A stretch of 14,708 nucleotides of DNA, from assembly GCA_033809015.1 (NCBI GenBank), contig JAPXMM010000055.1:1-14708 (forward strand), read 5' to 3'. Below, piece after piece: positions 6,897 through 14,412 of this stretch (its first letter is position 1; every line of letters begins with the position of its first letter). Source of the stretch: DTU049 sp033809015. Lineage in GTDB: Bacteria; Bacteroidota; Bacteroidia; Bacteroidales; DTU049. The notes beneath the pieces were generated by a model. That model was not told where the DNA came from. It saw nothing but the letters and a program-made list of their open reading frames with translations, and made no database searches. The translations under genes were made by a program, and so were the position numbers.

Positions 6897-7412
6897 ATGG
6901 CAAATATAGTTAGAAAAGTAAAAGCTACTGATACAGAATTAAAAGATAGATTAGTCTCTATTCAGAGAGTAACAAAAGTTACTAAAGGTGGTAGAACATT
7001 TAGCTTTGCTGCATTAGTGGTAGTAGGTAATGAAAATGGTATCGTTGGTTATGGACTAGGTAAAGCTAGAGAAGTTCCTTTGGCTATCCAAAAAGCTATT
7101 GATGATGCTAAAAAGAATTTAATTAAAGTTAACATTCATAATGGTACTTTACCTCATGAACAAATATCTAAATACGGCGCTGCTAAGGTCATTATTAAAC
7201 CTGCTGCTCCTGGTACTGGTGTTATCGCTGGTGGAGCTATGCGTGCCGTTTTAGAAAGTGCTGGCGTTAAAAACGTGCTAGCTAAATGTATAGGTTCTTC
7301 TAATCCTCATAATGTAGTGAAAGCTACCATAAAGGCTCTTAGTGAATTACGTGACCTATACACTATAGCTGAACTCAGAAATATTCCAGTAGAAAAATTA
7401 TTAAGTAAATAA
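6897..7412 (+). CDS. rpsE: 30S ribosomal protein S5 (uS5)
   Basis: 171 residues. The N-terminal double-stranded-RNA-binding-like domain covers about 14-78, with RVTKVTKGGRTFSFAALVVVG and GYGLGKAREVPLAIQKA. The C-terminal domain has the loop APGTGVIAGGAMRAVLESAGV, then KCIGSSNPHNVVKATIKAL. S5 stands with S3 and S4 at the mRNA entry site and is a site of spectinomycin and ribosomal-ambiguity mutations in other species. The ATG is five bases after rplR. No SD is seen. Confidence 0.98.
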   Translation: MANIVRKVKATDTELKDRLVSIQRVTKVTKGGRTFSFAALVVVGNENGIVGYGLGKAREVPLAIQKAIDDAKKNLIKVNIHNGTLPHEQISKYGAAKVIIKPAAPGTGVIAGGAMRAVLESAGVKNVLAKCIGSSNPHNVVKATIKALSELRDLYTIAELRNIPVEKLLSK

Positions 7413-7423
7413 ACCCAGTTATT

Positions 7424-7603
7424 ATGAAGCAAATCAAAGTAACCCTTGTGAGAAGTATTATTGGACGCCCAATAGATCAAAAAAGAACTGCTGCAGCATT
7501 GGGATTGAAAAAATTAAATCATAGTAAAATCTTTGAAGATCGTCCGGATATTCGTGGTATGATAAGAAAAATTGAACATTTAGTTAAAGTAGAAGAAATT
7601 TAA
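7424..7603 (+). CDS. rpmD: 50S ribosomal protein L30 (uL30)
   Basis: A small gene of 59 codons plus TAA, found by translating the gap between rpsE and rplO. The protein begins MKQIKVTLVRSIIGRP and continues with KRTAAALGLKKLNHSKIFED and RGMIRKIEHLVKVEE, which is the L30 pattern: an IGRP loop, a helix with LGL, and a final V-rich strand. L30 is a small 50S protein found in the spc group of many bacteria. Its place between rpsE and rplO is exactly where it is expected. No SD is seen. Confidence 0.95.
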   Translation: MKQIKVTLVRSIIGRPIDQKRTAAALGLKKLNHSKIFEDRPDIRGMIRKIEHLVKVEEI

Positions 7604-7615
7604 AAAATATTAATT

Positions 7616-8065
7616 ATGGATCTAAATAATCTAAAACCAGCAAAAGGCTCTGTAAAATCAAGTACTAGGCTAGGCCGTGGTGAAGGCTCTAAAAAAGGTG
7701 GTACTTCAGGTCGTGGTACTAAAGGCCAACAATCTCGTAATGGCTATACTCGTAAACTCGGTTTCGAAGGTGGTCAAATGCCTCTACACCGTAGAACACC
7801 TAAATTTGGTTTTAAAAATATTTTTAAAGAAATATATCAACCTATTAATTTAGATAATATTCAATATATAGTTGACAAATTAAATATAAATACTATTAAT
7901 CCAGATATTTTATATAAAAATGGATTTATTAGTAAAAATGTTAAGGTTAAAATTTTAGCTCGTGGTGAGCTGAAAAAATCTGTAGAAGTTTCTGCTCATG
8001 CTTTTTCAAAAAAAGCTATTGAAGAAATCGAAAAATTAGGTGGTAATGTTAAAATTATAGATTAA
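7616..8065 (+). CDS. rplO: 50S ribosomal protein L15 (uL15)
   Basis: 149 residues. The long glycine- and arginine-rich N-terminal extension threads into 23S rRNA (LGRGEGSKKGGTSGRGTKGQ, then LGFEGGQMPLHRRTPKFGFKN). The compact C-terminal domain ends VSAHAFSKKAIEEIEKLGGNVKII. L15 is a late-binding 50S protein. The stop overlaps the secY start by one base (TAATG), so the two are probably coupled in translation, as is common for this pair. Confidence 0.97.
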   Translation: MDLNNLKPAKGSVKSSTRLGRGEGSKKGGTSGRGTKGQQSRNGYTRKLGFEGGQMPLHRRTPKFGFKNIFKEIYQPINLDNIQYIVDKLNINTINPDILYKNGFISKNVKVKILARGELKKSVEVSAHAFSKKAIEEIEKLGGNVKIID

Positions 8066-9423
8066 TGAGCAACATTATACAAACTTTTAGAAATATTTTT
8101 AAAATTGAGGATTTAAAAAAACGTATCCTCTATACTTTATTACTACTATTGGTGTATCGTTTTGGTACTCATATAGTTTTACCTGGCATTAATGCTAGTC
8201 TTATAAAAGCTAGTGGTTTTGCTAGACAAAGTCAAGGTGGTTTATTAGGAATGATTAATATGTTCGCTGGTGGTGCATTCTCTAATGCTTCCATTTTAGC
8301 GTTAGGTATTATGCCTTATATATCTGCTTCTATTATTATTCAATTATTAACAGTCGTCATCCCTACTTTTCAGCGTATGCAAAAAGAAGGTGAAAGTGGT
8401 AGACGAAGATTAAATCAGATAACACGTTATTTAACTATTGTAGTTACAATAGCACAAGCACAAGGATATATTACTTATTTAGCTGCACAATTACCACCTC
8501 AGGCTATTTATCCTTTCACAGGTGCTGGCATACCGTTTATTTTTAGATTTGCTGCTACAGTACTTCTAACAGCTGGTACTTTATTTGTTATGTGGTTAGG
8601 AGAAAAAATTACTGACAAAGGCATCGGCAATGGTATATCGCTAATAATTATGATAGGTATCATCGCTAGACTTCCTATGGCAATTGCTGCAGAATTTAGT
8701 TCTCGTATGTCTGTAAAAGCTGGTGGTATATTTGCTTTGATTATAGAAATTATTGTGCTAATTGCTGTAATATTATTTACTATTTTACTTATTCAAGGTA
8801 CAAGAAAAATACCCGTACAATATGCTAAAAGAGTGGTTGGCAATAAACAATATGGTGGTGTGAGACAATATTTACCATTAAAAGTAAATGCTGCTGGTGT
8901 AATGCCAATAATTTTTGCTCAAGCCATAATGTTTTTGCCTATTACTATTGCTGGTTTTGCTAATTATCAGAGTGGTGGTTGGTTTGTAACTGCTTTTTCA
9001 AATTTTAATGGATTTTGGTATAATTTTACTTTTTCAGTGTTGATTATAGTATTTACTTATTTCTACACTGCTATTACTTTTAATCCACAACAAATAGCTG
9101 ATGAACTTAAGAAAAACAATGGTTTCATTCCTGGAATTAAGCCAGGTAAAAAGACAGCAGAATATATTGATACTATTATGTCTCGTATTACTTTACCAGG
9201 TTCTATTTTCTTAGCTATAATTGCTATTTTACCAGCAATAGTTAGTAATTTTGGTATTACATCACAATTTGCACAATTTTATGGTGGTACCTCTTTATTA
9301 ATTATGGTAGGTGTAGTATTGGATACATTGCAGCAAATAGAGAGCCATTTATTGATGAGACATTATGATGGTTTTATGAAAAAAGGTAAACTAAAGGGTA
9401 GATCTATTTATGGAGGTGCATAA
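8065..9423 (+). CDS. secY: Preprotein translocase subunit SecY
   Basis: 452 residues, with ten hydrophobic segments as expected for the pore subunit of the SecYEG channel in the inner membrane. The first membrane segment is near 21-38. The region of GGLLGMINMFAGGAF (58-72) corresponds to the plug. KGIGNGISLII (185-195) precedes the lateral-gate helices. The cytosolic loops carry GTRKIPVQYAKR (245-256) and NNGFIPGIKPG (351-361), which contact the ribosome and SecA. The last membrane segment includes GTSLLIMVGVVLDT (408-421). The start overlaps the rplO stop by one base and has no SD. Confidence 0.98.
   Translation: MSNIIQTFRNIFKIEDLKKRILYTLLLLLVYRFGTHIVLPGINASLIKASGFARQSQGGLLGMINMFAGGAFSNASILALGIMPYISASIIIQLLTVVIPTFQRMQKEGESGRRRLNQITRYLTIVVTIAQAQGYITYLAAQLPPQAIYPFTGAGIPFIFRFAATVLLTAGTLFVMWLGEKITDKGIGNGISLIIMIGIIARLPMAIAAEFSSRMSVKAGGIFALIIEIIVLIAVILFTILLIQGTRKIPVQYAKRVVGNKQYGGVRQYLPLKVNAAGVMPIIFAQAIMFLPITIAGFANYQSGGWFVTAFSNFNGFWYNFTFSVLIIVFTYFYTAITFNPQQIADELKKNNGFIPGIKPGKKTAEYIDTIMSRITLPGSIFLAIIAILPAIVSNFGITSQFAQFYGGTSLLIMVGVVLDTLQQIESHLLMRHYDGFMKKGKLKGRSIYGGA
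9412..9417 (+). promoter_or_regulatory. Shine-Dalgarno site for map
   Basis: GGAGGT lies 8 bases before the map ATG at 9426. It is formed by the last codons of secY (Tyr-Gly-Gly-Ala). Because glycine codons also produce GGAGGT, its use as an SD site is likely but not certain. Confidence 0.6.
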
Positions 9424-9425
9424 TA

Positions 9426-10202
9426 ATGATAATTAAAGATTTAGAAGAGTTGGAGTTGATGAAAAAAAGTGCAGACTTGGTAGGAAGAACATTAGGAGAA
9501 GTTTCTAAAGTGTTAAAACCAGGAGTATTAGCAAGAGATCTAGACCATGTTGCTGAGGAATTTATCAGAGATAATGGTGGTACTCCCTCTTTTAAAAATT
9601 TTAATGGATATCCTGCTACTCTTTGCATTTCTATTAATGATGTTGTAGTGCATGGAATACCTAAAGATCAAGTAATTAAAGAAGGTGATATAGTGTCTGT
9701 GGATTGTGGAGCATTTTTAAATGGTTATTGCGGTGATTATGCTTATACATTTATTTTAGAACCAGTAGATGAAAAAGTTAGAAAATTAGTTAAAGTTACC
9801 TTAGAGTCATTATATAAAGGGATAGAACAAGCAATTGCAGGAAATAAAACTGGAGATATAGGTTTCGCTATTCAGCTTTATGTAGAGAGAAATGGATTTT
9901 CTGTAGTGCGTGAGTTGGTAGGACATGGTATAGGTAAAGCAATGCATGAGTATCCACAAGTACCTAATTATGGTAAAAAAGGCAAAGGACATTTGTTAGA
10001 AGATGGCATGGTTATTTGTATAGAACCGATGATTAATATGGGTAAGAAAGATGTTGTTTTCGATGAAAGTGATGGATGGACTGTGCGTACTAAAGATCAT
10101 AAGCCAGCAGCTCATTTCGAGCATATGGTTTGGATAAATCAAAAAAAATCTGTAATTTTGTCGACTTATAATTATATTGATGAAAAATGGAAGGTTAATT
10201 AA
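9426..10202 (+). CDS. map: Type I methionine aminopeptidase
   Basis: 258 residues, the length of a plain type I enzyme with no extra N-terminal domain. It removes the first methionine from new proteins as they leave the ribosome. All metal ligands are visible: Asp93 and Asp104 (in VDCGAF and GYCGDY), His167 (GHGIG), Glu200 (IEPM) and Glu232 (FEHMVW). The substrate-binding histidines are His76 (VVHGIP) and His174. In many Bacteroidota, as here, it sits in the spc group between secY and infA. The nearby GGAGGT supports this start. Confidence 0.97.
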   Translation: MIIKDLEELELMKKSADLVGRTLGEVSKVLKPGVLARDLDHVAEEFIRDNGGTPSFKNFNGYPATLCISINDVVVHGIPKDQVIKEGDIVSVDCGAFLNGYCGDYAYTFILEPVDEKVRKLVKVTLESLYKGIEQAIAGNKTGDIGFAIQLYVERNGFSVVRELVGHGIGKAMHEYPQVPNYGKKGKGHLLEDGMVICIEPMINMGKKDVVFDESDGWTVRTKDHKPAAHFEHMVWINQKKSVILSTYNYIDEKWKVN

Positions 10203-10204
10203 TT

Positions 10205-10420
10205 ATGCCAAAACAAAATGTAATAGAGAAAGATGGAATCGTAAATGAAAGCTTAGGTAATGCGATGTTTAGAGTAGAATTAGATAATGGTCATGTTATT
10301 TTAGCTCATATTAGTGGCAAAATGAGGATGCATTATATACGTATTTTACCAGGTGATAAAGTACGAGTCGAGATGTCTCCATATGACCTTACGAGAGGAA
10401 GAATAGTTTATAGATATTAA
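10205..10420 (+). CDS. infA: Translation initiation factor IF-1
   Basis: 71 residues forming a single S1-type OB fold. It starts MPKQNVIEKDGIVNESLGNAMFRVEL in pattern, continues GHVILAHISGKMRMHYIRILPGDKV and ends VEMSPYDLTRGRIVYRY, which is typical. IF-1 binds the A site of the 30S subunit during initiation. It starts two bases after the map stop and is followed by rpmJ after 15 bases. A weak GGAAGG lies 10 bases upstream, but I do not count it as a clear SD. Confidence 0.98.
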   Translation: MPKQNVIEKDGIVNESLGNAMFRVELDNGHVILAHISGKMRMHYIRILPGDKVRVEMSPYDLTRGRIVYRY

Positions 10421-10435
10421 AAAAATAAAAATATT

Positions 10436-10552
10436 ATGAAAGTAAGAGCTTCAGTGAAAAAACGTACACCTGATGACAAAATTGTAAGAAGAAAAGGCAG
10501 AGTGTATATAATAAATAAGAAAAATCCTAAATATAAACAAAGACAAGGATAA
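10436..10552 (+). CDS. rpmJ: 50S ribosomal protein L36 (bL36), zinc-free form
   Basis: A gene of 38 codons plus TAA, found by direct translation of the gap after infA. The protein begins MKVRASVKKR and ends NKKNPKYKQRQG, which are diagnostic of L36. The four zinc ligands of the classic form (three cysteines and a histidine at 11, 14, 27 and 33 in E. coli) are here Thr, Asp, Asn and Tyr, so this copy cannot bind zinc in that way. L36 is the smallest 50S protein and sits near 23S helices close to the L7/L12 stalk base. Its position between infA and rpsM is standard. Confidence 0.96.
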   Translation: MKVRASVKKRTPDDKIVRRKGRVYIINKKNPKYKQRQG

Positions 10553-10596
10553 GCAAACATTTTAATGGGGAAAATTAAAAAAAGATAAACGAAAAT

Positions 10597-10977
10597 ATGG
10601 CAAGAATCGTTGGAGTAGATTTACCTAATAACAAACATGGCGAGATAGCCCTTACCTATATCTATGGAATAGGTAGAAGTACAGCTCGTTATGTGTTAAG
10701 CAAGGCAAACGTAGACTTTGATAAAAAAGTAAAAGATTGGACTGATGATGAGATAAGCAGAATTCGTCAAATCATTAATGATGAGATAAAGACTGAAGGA
10801 GCCTTACGTTCAGAAGTACAAATGAATATTAAACGCCTTATAGATATAGGCTGTTATAGAGGTTTACGTCATCGTCTTGGATTACCTGTACGTGGACAAC
10901 GTACCCGCACCAATGCACGTACCCGCAAAGGTAGAAAAAAGACCGTTGCAGGAAAGAAAAAAGCACCTAAAGGTTAA
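10597..10977 (+). CDS. rpsM: 30S ribosomal protein S13 (uS13)
   Basis: 126 residues. The N-terminal part is ARIVGVDLPNNKHGEIALTYIYGIGRSTA, with the helix-turn helix used for RNA binding. The C-terminal part has GCYRGLRHRLGLPVRGQRTRTNARTRKGRKK. S13 sits in the 30S head, bridges to L5 and contacts P-site tRNA through its basic tail. It is the first gene of the alpha group, 44 bases after rpmJ. That gap shows neither a promoter match nor a terminator, so the alpha genes probably continue the spc transcript. Confidence 0.97.
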   Translation: MARIVGVDLPNNKHGEIALTYIYGIGRSTARYVLSKANVDFDKKVKDWTDDEISRIRQIINDEIKTEGALRSEVQMNIKRLIDIGCYRGLRHRLGLPVRGQRTRTNARTRKGRKKTVAGKKKAPKG

Positions 10978-10997
10978 AAAATTAAAAAAGATTTATT

Positions 10998-11393
10998 ATG
11001 GCTAAAACACGCTCAAGAACAACTACAAAAAAAAGAGTTGTTAAAGTTGAACCCTTCGGTTGTGCATATATACAAGCAACGTTTAATAATGTGATAGTTA
11101 CCTTAACAAATGAAAAAGGTGATGTCATTTCATGGTCATCAGCCGGGAAAATGGGTTTCAGAGGTAGTAAAAAAAATACACCTTATGCAGCACAAGTAGC
11201 AGCAGAAGATGCTGCTAAAGTAGCTTTAGACGCTGGACTTAAAAAAGTAAAAGTCTATGTTAAAGGACCAGGTTCAGGTCGTGAAAGTGCTATTCGTACT
11301 ATTCATAATGCTGGCATCGAGGTTACTACTATTTATGATATTACTCCAGTACCTCATAATGGATGCAGACCTCCTAAACGTCGTAAAGTTTAA
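10998..11393 (+). CDS. rpsK: 30S ribosomal protein S11 (uS11)
   Basis: 131 residues. The family pattern runs through CAYIQATFNNVIVTLTNEKG, SWSSAGKMGFRGSKKNTPYAAQ, KVYVKGPGSGRESAIR and the end ITPVPHNGCRPPKRRKV. S11 forms the platform of the 30S subunit next to the mRNA exit region, near the 3' end of 16S rRNA. That location matters for the way this phylum handles SD pairing. The gene is 20 bases after rpsM and has no SD. Confidence 0.98.
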   Translation: MAKTRSRTTTKKRVVKVEPFGCAYIQATFNNVIVTLTNEKGDVISWSSAGKMGFRGSKKNTPYAAQVAAEDAAKVALDAGLKKVKVYVKGPGSGRESAIRTIHNAGIEVTTIYDITPVPHNGCRPPKRRKV

Positions 11394-11427
11394 TATATAA
11401 AATTATAAAAAGTTAAAAATAAAAATT

Positions 11428-12033
11428 ATGGCAAGATATATAGGTCCAAAAACTAAAATAGCTCGTTCATTAGGATCTCCAGTGTATGGATATGATAAAC
11501 ATTATGAAAGAAAGAATTATCCCCCTGGTCTGCATGGCTTAGCTAGAAAAAGAAGAAAACCTAGCGAATATAGATTGCAGCTGCTAGAAAAACAAAAGGC
11601 AAAATATACCTATGGAGTTCAAGAAGCTCAATTTAGAAGATTTTATCAAATAGCTATATCTAAAGGTGGTGTTACTGGTGAGAATTTAATGCAAATATTA
11701 GAATCTCGTCTAGATAATGTTGTGTATAGATTAGGTATAGCAAAAACACGCCCCGCGGCTAGACAATTAGTATCTCATAAACATATTACTGTCAATGGTA
11801 AGGTTGTTAATATACCATCATTTATGATAAGACCAGGTGATGTCGTTGGCGTTAGAGAAAAATCAAAATCTTTATTCGTTATTCAGGAATCATTAGCTGC
11901 TAGAGTAGATAAATATTCTTGGCTACAATGGGATCAATCTAATATGGAAGGTACTTTTTTGCAATATCCTGTTCGTGCTGAAATTCCTGAAAATATTAAT
12001 GAACAGTTAATCGTAGAATTATATAGTAAGTAA
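11428..12033 (+). CDS. rpsD: 30S ribosomal protein S4 (uS4), cysteine-free form
   Basis: 201 residues. It starts MARYIGPKTKIARSLG, followed by YPPGLHGLARKRRKPSEYRLQL. The S4 RNA-binding domain covers about 91-150 (LESRLDNVVYRLGIAKTRPAARQLVSH). The protein contains no cysteine, so the N-terminal zinc site found in some bacteria is absent. S4 starts assembly of the 30S body and in E. coli represses the alpha operon through an mRNA pseudoknot; I did not identify such an element here. It lies 34 bases after rpsK, without an SD. Confidence 0.98.
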   Translation: MARYIGPKTKIARSLGSPVYGYDKHYERKNYPPGLHGLARKRRKPSEYRLQLLEKQKAKYTYGVQEAQFRRFYQIAISKGGVTGENLMQILESRLDNVVYRLGIAKTRPAARQLVSHKHITVNGKVVNIPSFMIRPGDVVGVREKSKSLFVIQESLAARVDKYSWLQWDQSNMEGTFLQYPVRAEIPENINEQLIVELYSK

Positions 12034-12042
12034 AATAATATT

Positions 12043-13047
12043 ATGGCATTATTGGATTTCCAAAAACCTGATCAAGTTATCATAACCGAAAATACAGAAA
12101 CTTATGGTGTATTTGAATTACAACCATTAGAACCTGGTTATGGCATTACTATTGGTAATGCTCTTAGAAGAGTACTTTTGTCTTCTTTAGAAGGTTATGC
12201 AATAACTCAATTTCGTATTAATGAGGTTCCTCATGAATATACTTCTATTGATGGAGTTTTAGAAGATGTTATTTTTATTGGTTTAAATTTAAAACAAGTA
12301 AGACTAAAACCAAATTTTGAGAATGTAGATTCTGAAAATATAAATATTATTATTACTGGCCAAACAGAATTTAAAGCTGGTGATATAAATAAATATTTAA
12401 CTAATTTTACTGTTATAAATCCTGATTTACATATTTGTACTCTTGAACCAACTGTAGAACTTAATATTGATCTTAAAATTCAAAAAGGTCGCGGCTATGT
12501 GCTAGCAGAAGAACTAAAAGATCATGACACTCCATTAAATACTATCACTCTAGATGCAGTATTTACTCCTATAAAAAATGTTTCTTATTCTGTAGAAAAT
12601 TTTCGTGTAGGTCAAAAAACTGATTATGAAAAATTAATCTTAGAGATTATTACTGATGGTACTTTAAGCCCTTATACAGCAATTAATGACTCTGCTAATA
12701 TTCTAATGCAACATCTTGAAGTTTTCTTAGAAAAAAAATATACTCTGCAAAGTAGTTTAGAAAGAGTAGAAGAGACTAAAGACGATAATATGGATGATAA
12801 CTATGAGCAAATGCGAAAACTTTTGCTAACTAAACTCTCAGATTTAGACCTTAGCGTGCGAGCTATTAATTGTTTGAAAGCAGCTGATATTGAAACATTA
12901 GGCCAATTAGTTAGCTATAATAAAAATGATTTGCTAAAGTTTAGAAATTTTGGTAAAAAATCACTTTCTGAAGTTGAAGAATTAGTAAAATCTAAAAATC
13001 TCTATTTTGGTATGAATGTTTCCAAGTATAATTTAGATAAAGAATAA
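12043..13047 (+). CDS. rpoA: DNA-directed RNA polymerase subunit alpha
   Basis: 334 residues with both domains. The N-terminal domain (about 1-232) dimerises and assembles the polymerase. It contains LEPGYGITIGNALRRVLLSSLEG (29-51) and HEYTSIDGVLEDV. An acidic linker follows (RVEETKDDNMDDNYEQ, about 241-256). The C-terminal domain (about 262-325) has the DNA-binding determinant SVRAINCLKAADI with Arg273, Asn276 and Cys277, and FGKKSL near 303-308. These are the residues that touch UP elements and activators in E. coli. The gene is nine bases after rpsD and four before rplQ. No SD. Confidence 0.98.
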   Translation: MALLDFQKPDQVIITENTETYGVFELQPLEPGYGITIGNALRRVLLSSLEGYAITQFRINEVPHEYTSIDGVLEDVIFIGLNLKQVRLKPNFENVDSENINIIITGQTEFKAGDINKYLTNFTVINPDLHICTLEPTVELNIDLKIQKGRGYVLAEELKDHDTPLNTITLDAVFTPIKNVSYSVENFRVGQKTDYEKLILEIITDGTLSPYTAINDSANILMQHLEVFLEKKYTLQSSLERVEETKDDNMDDNYEQMRKLLLTKLSDLDLSVRAINCLKAADIETLGQLVSYNKNDLLKFRNFGKKSLSEVEELVKSKNLYFGMNVSKYNLDKE

Positions 13048-13051
13048 AGTT

Positions 13052-13627
13052 ATGAGACATAGAAATAAAGTTAATCATTTAGGACGTACCTCTGCTCATC
13101 ATAAGGCGTTATTAAAAAATTTATCAATCGCATTGATAAAACATAAAAGAATAAATACTACCGTTCCTAAAGCAAAAGAATTACGAAAATTTATAGAACC
13201 TATAATCACTCTCACCAAAAATGATAATACTGCTAATAGAAGATTAGCTTTCGCTAAATTACAAAACAAAGAAGCAGTGAAAATATTATTCGATGAGATA
13301 GCTCCTAAAGTAGTAAATAGACCAGGTGGGTATACTCGTATCCTAAAAACTGGGTATCGTATTGGAGATGCAGCTCATATGTGTATGATAGAATTAGTAG
13401 ATTTTAACGAAGAATATACTCAATCTAAAACTTCTAAAGCTGCTGCTAAACCTAAAACTAGACGTGGTGGTGGCAGACCCAAAAAATCTACTCCTACCGA
13501 TACTGAATCTGAAGCTAAAGATATCGATACAGATCAAACTGATATAAATGCAGAGCCTGTATCTACAGATATAAATGCTGAACCTGTATCTAAACCTGAT
13601 TTAGAAAATGAAAATAATAAAGAATAA
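13052..13627 (+). CDS. rplQ: 50S ribosomal protein L17 (bL17) with long C-terminal tail
   Basis: 191 residues, against roughly 120-130 in E. coli. The L17 domain covers about 1-118: MRHRNKVNHLGRTSAHHKALLKN in pattern, then HKRINTTVPKAKELRKFIEP, RPGGYTRILKTGYRIGDAAHMCMIEL. The remaining 70 or so residues are an unstructured-looking tail. It has a basic part (KPKTRRGGGRPKKS, with GRPKK at 141-145), then an acidic part with two copies of DINAEPVS (164-171 and 173-180), then an E/N-rich end. L17 sits at the tunnel exit, so the tail may point into solvent there. It is the last gene of the cluster. Confidence 0.96.
   Translation: MRHRNKVNHLGRTSAHHKALLKNLSIALIKHKRINTTVPKAKELRKFIEPIITLTKNDNTANRRLAFAKLQNKEAVKILFDEIAPKVVNRPGGYTRILKTGYRIGDAAHMCMIELVDFNEEYTQSKTSKAAAKPKTRRGGGRPKKSTPTDTESEAKDIDTDQTDINAEPVSTDINAEPVSKPDLENENNKE
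13541..13594 (+). repeat. In-frame 27-base tandem repeat (two copies) in rplQ
   Basis: Units 13541-13567 and 13568-13594 are adjacent and differ at 3 of 27 bases. Two of the differences are silent and one changes Thr to Lys at the end of the unit. Each unit encodes DINAEPVS plus one residue. This suggests a recent duplication within the tail. Confidence 0.85.
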
Positions 13628-13657
13628 TTTATAATTATTCCATTTTTTTACTCTCAT

Positions 13658-13691
13658 AAAAAGCGTAAATATAAATATTTACGCTTTTTTT
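13658..13691 (+). terminator. Intrinsic terminator at the end of the ribosomal cluster
   Basis: A perfect 14-base stem (13658-13671 with 13676-13689) with a 4-base loop, containing AGCG/CGCT and ending in seven T on the + strand (13685-13691). It starts 31 bases after the rplQ stop. The left side begins with five A, so the same hairpin has a T-run on the - strand and could also stop transcription coming from the right. Confidence 0.85.
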
Positions 13692-13835
13692 ATTTAAATG
13701 CAGGTAAAATATATTAAACTGATTTAAGAGACAAATGTTTTTTATAAATACAAAGATAGAAAAAGCTTTATTTGATGGATAAATTACAAATAAATTTTAT
13801 AACCTACAACGGCATGAAACTAAACAGGTACTAAT
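13692..13835. other. Short AT-rich spacer without a recognised gene
   Basis: No open frame of note in either strand. The only signal is TATCTTTG read on the - strand (13758-13751), which fits the TAnnTTTG promoter box. No upstream TTTG is at a normal distance; the nearest leaves a 28-base gap. Confidence 0.4.
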
Positions 13836-14371
13836 TTAATATCTAAATAAGTTATTTACATATTTTTTGTTTTTTTGTATTAATTTTTGTAATTTTCCTT
13901 CTCCTTTAATTAAGTTTATTTCTGCTGTAGAGAAATGAATATTATTATACCAATTGTTTGAAAAATATGTAAAAACAATATTTTGGTTTGCTAAAGTTTC
14001 AAAATCTTTAATTCGCTCTGCGGTTACAATATCTTCTGTTTCAACAAAACCATAATATGCTGAATGGTAAATTCCTACAGTTGGTTCAATAAGTTTATTG
14101 AATTAAAATTTGCCACTGTTATAAATGTTGGTGAACTAACACCTTTTCTATAGGCTTTTAAACTTTCTTTTGAAAAGTTTATTTACAAGAAAAAATTGTC
14201 AAAATTTTTGTGCCACCAAGAAATTGCTTTTACTTTTGTATAATGATTATTTTCAAGACTTGCAAAAGTATTTTCAATCCATTCAGCTTTTTTATTTTCT
14301 GTGTCTTTTTTGCAAGAACACAAAATCATTATAACTATACAAAATATTATTGTAGTATTTGTTTTTTTCAT
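13836..14371 (-). pseudogene. Decayed lipoprotein gene with GH26-like glycoside hydrolase fragments
   Basis: Read leftwards from ATG at 14371. Residues 1-20 are a lipoprotein signal peptide (hydrophobic IIFCIVIMIL, then the lipobox LCSC), followed by KKDTE, similar to the surface-export signal of Bacteroidota lipoproteins. The frame stops at TAA 14185-14183, but the same frame goes on sensibly (FSKESLKAYRKGVSSPTF). A frameshift near 14102 then leads into another open stretch to 13836 (GIYHSAYYGFVETEDIV, FTYFSNNWYNNIHF). AISWWHKNFDN and the LKAYRKGV part resemble the C-terminal end of GH26 mannanase-type domains, while YHSAYYGF and FSNNW resemble the beginning of one. The catalytic middle is missing. 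The family name is from memory and uncertain; the breakage is directly visible. Confidence 0.65.
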
Positions 14372-14412
14372 TATCAGCTAGATTAAATTGACAAAAGGAA
14401 TTTTTATGAATA

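Noticed and set aside
10565..10588. Seven-codon frame MGKIKKR between rpmJ and rpsM
   Set aside because: It is too short to support, has no SD, and a lysine-rich product is what random A-rich sequence gives. A leader-peptide role cannot be shown from one sequence.
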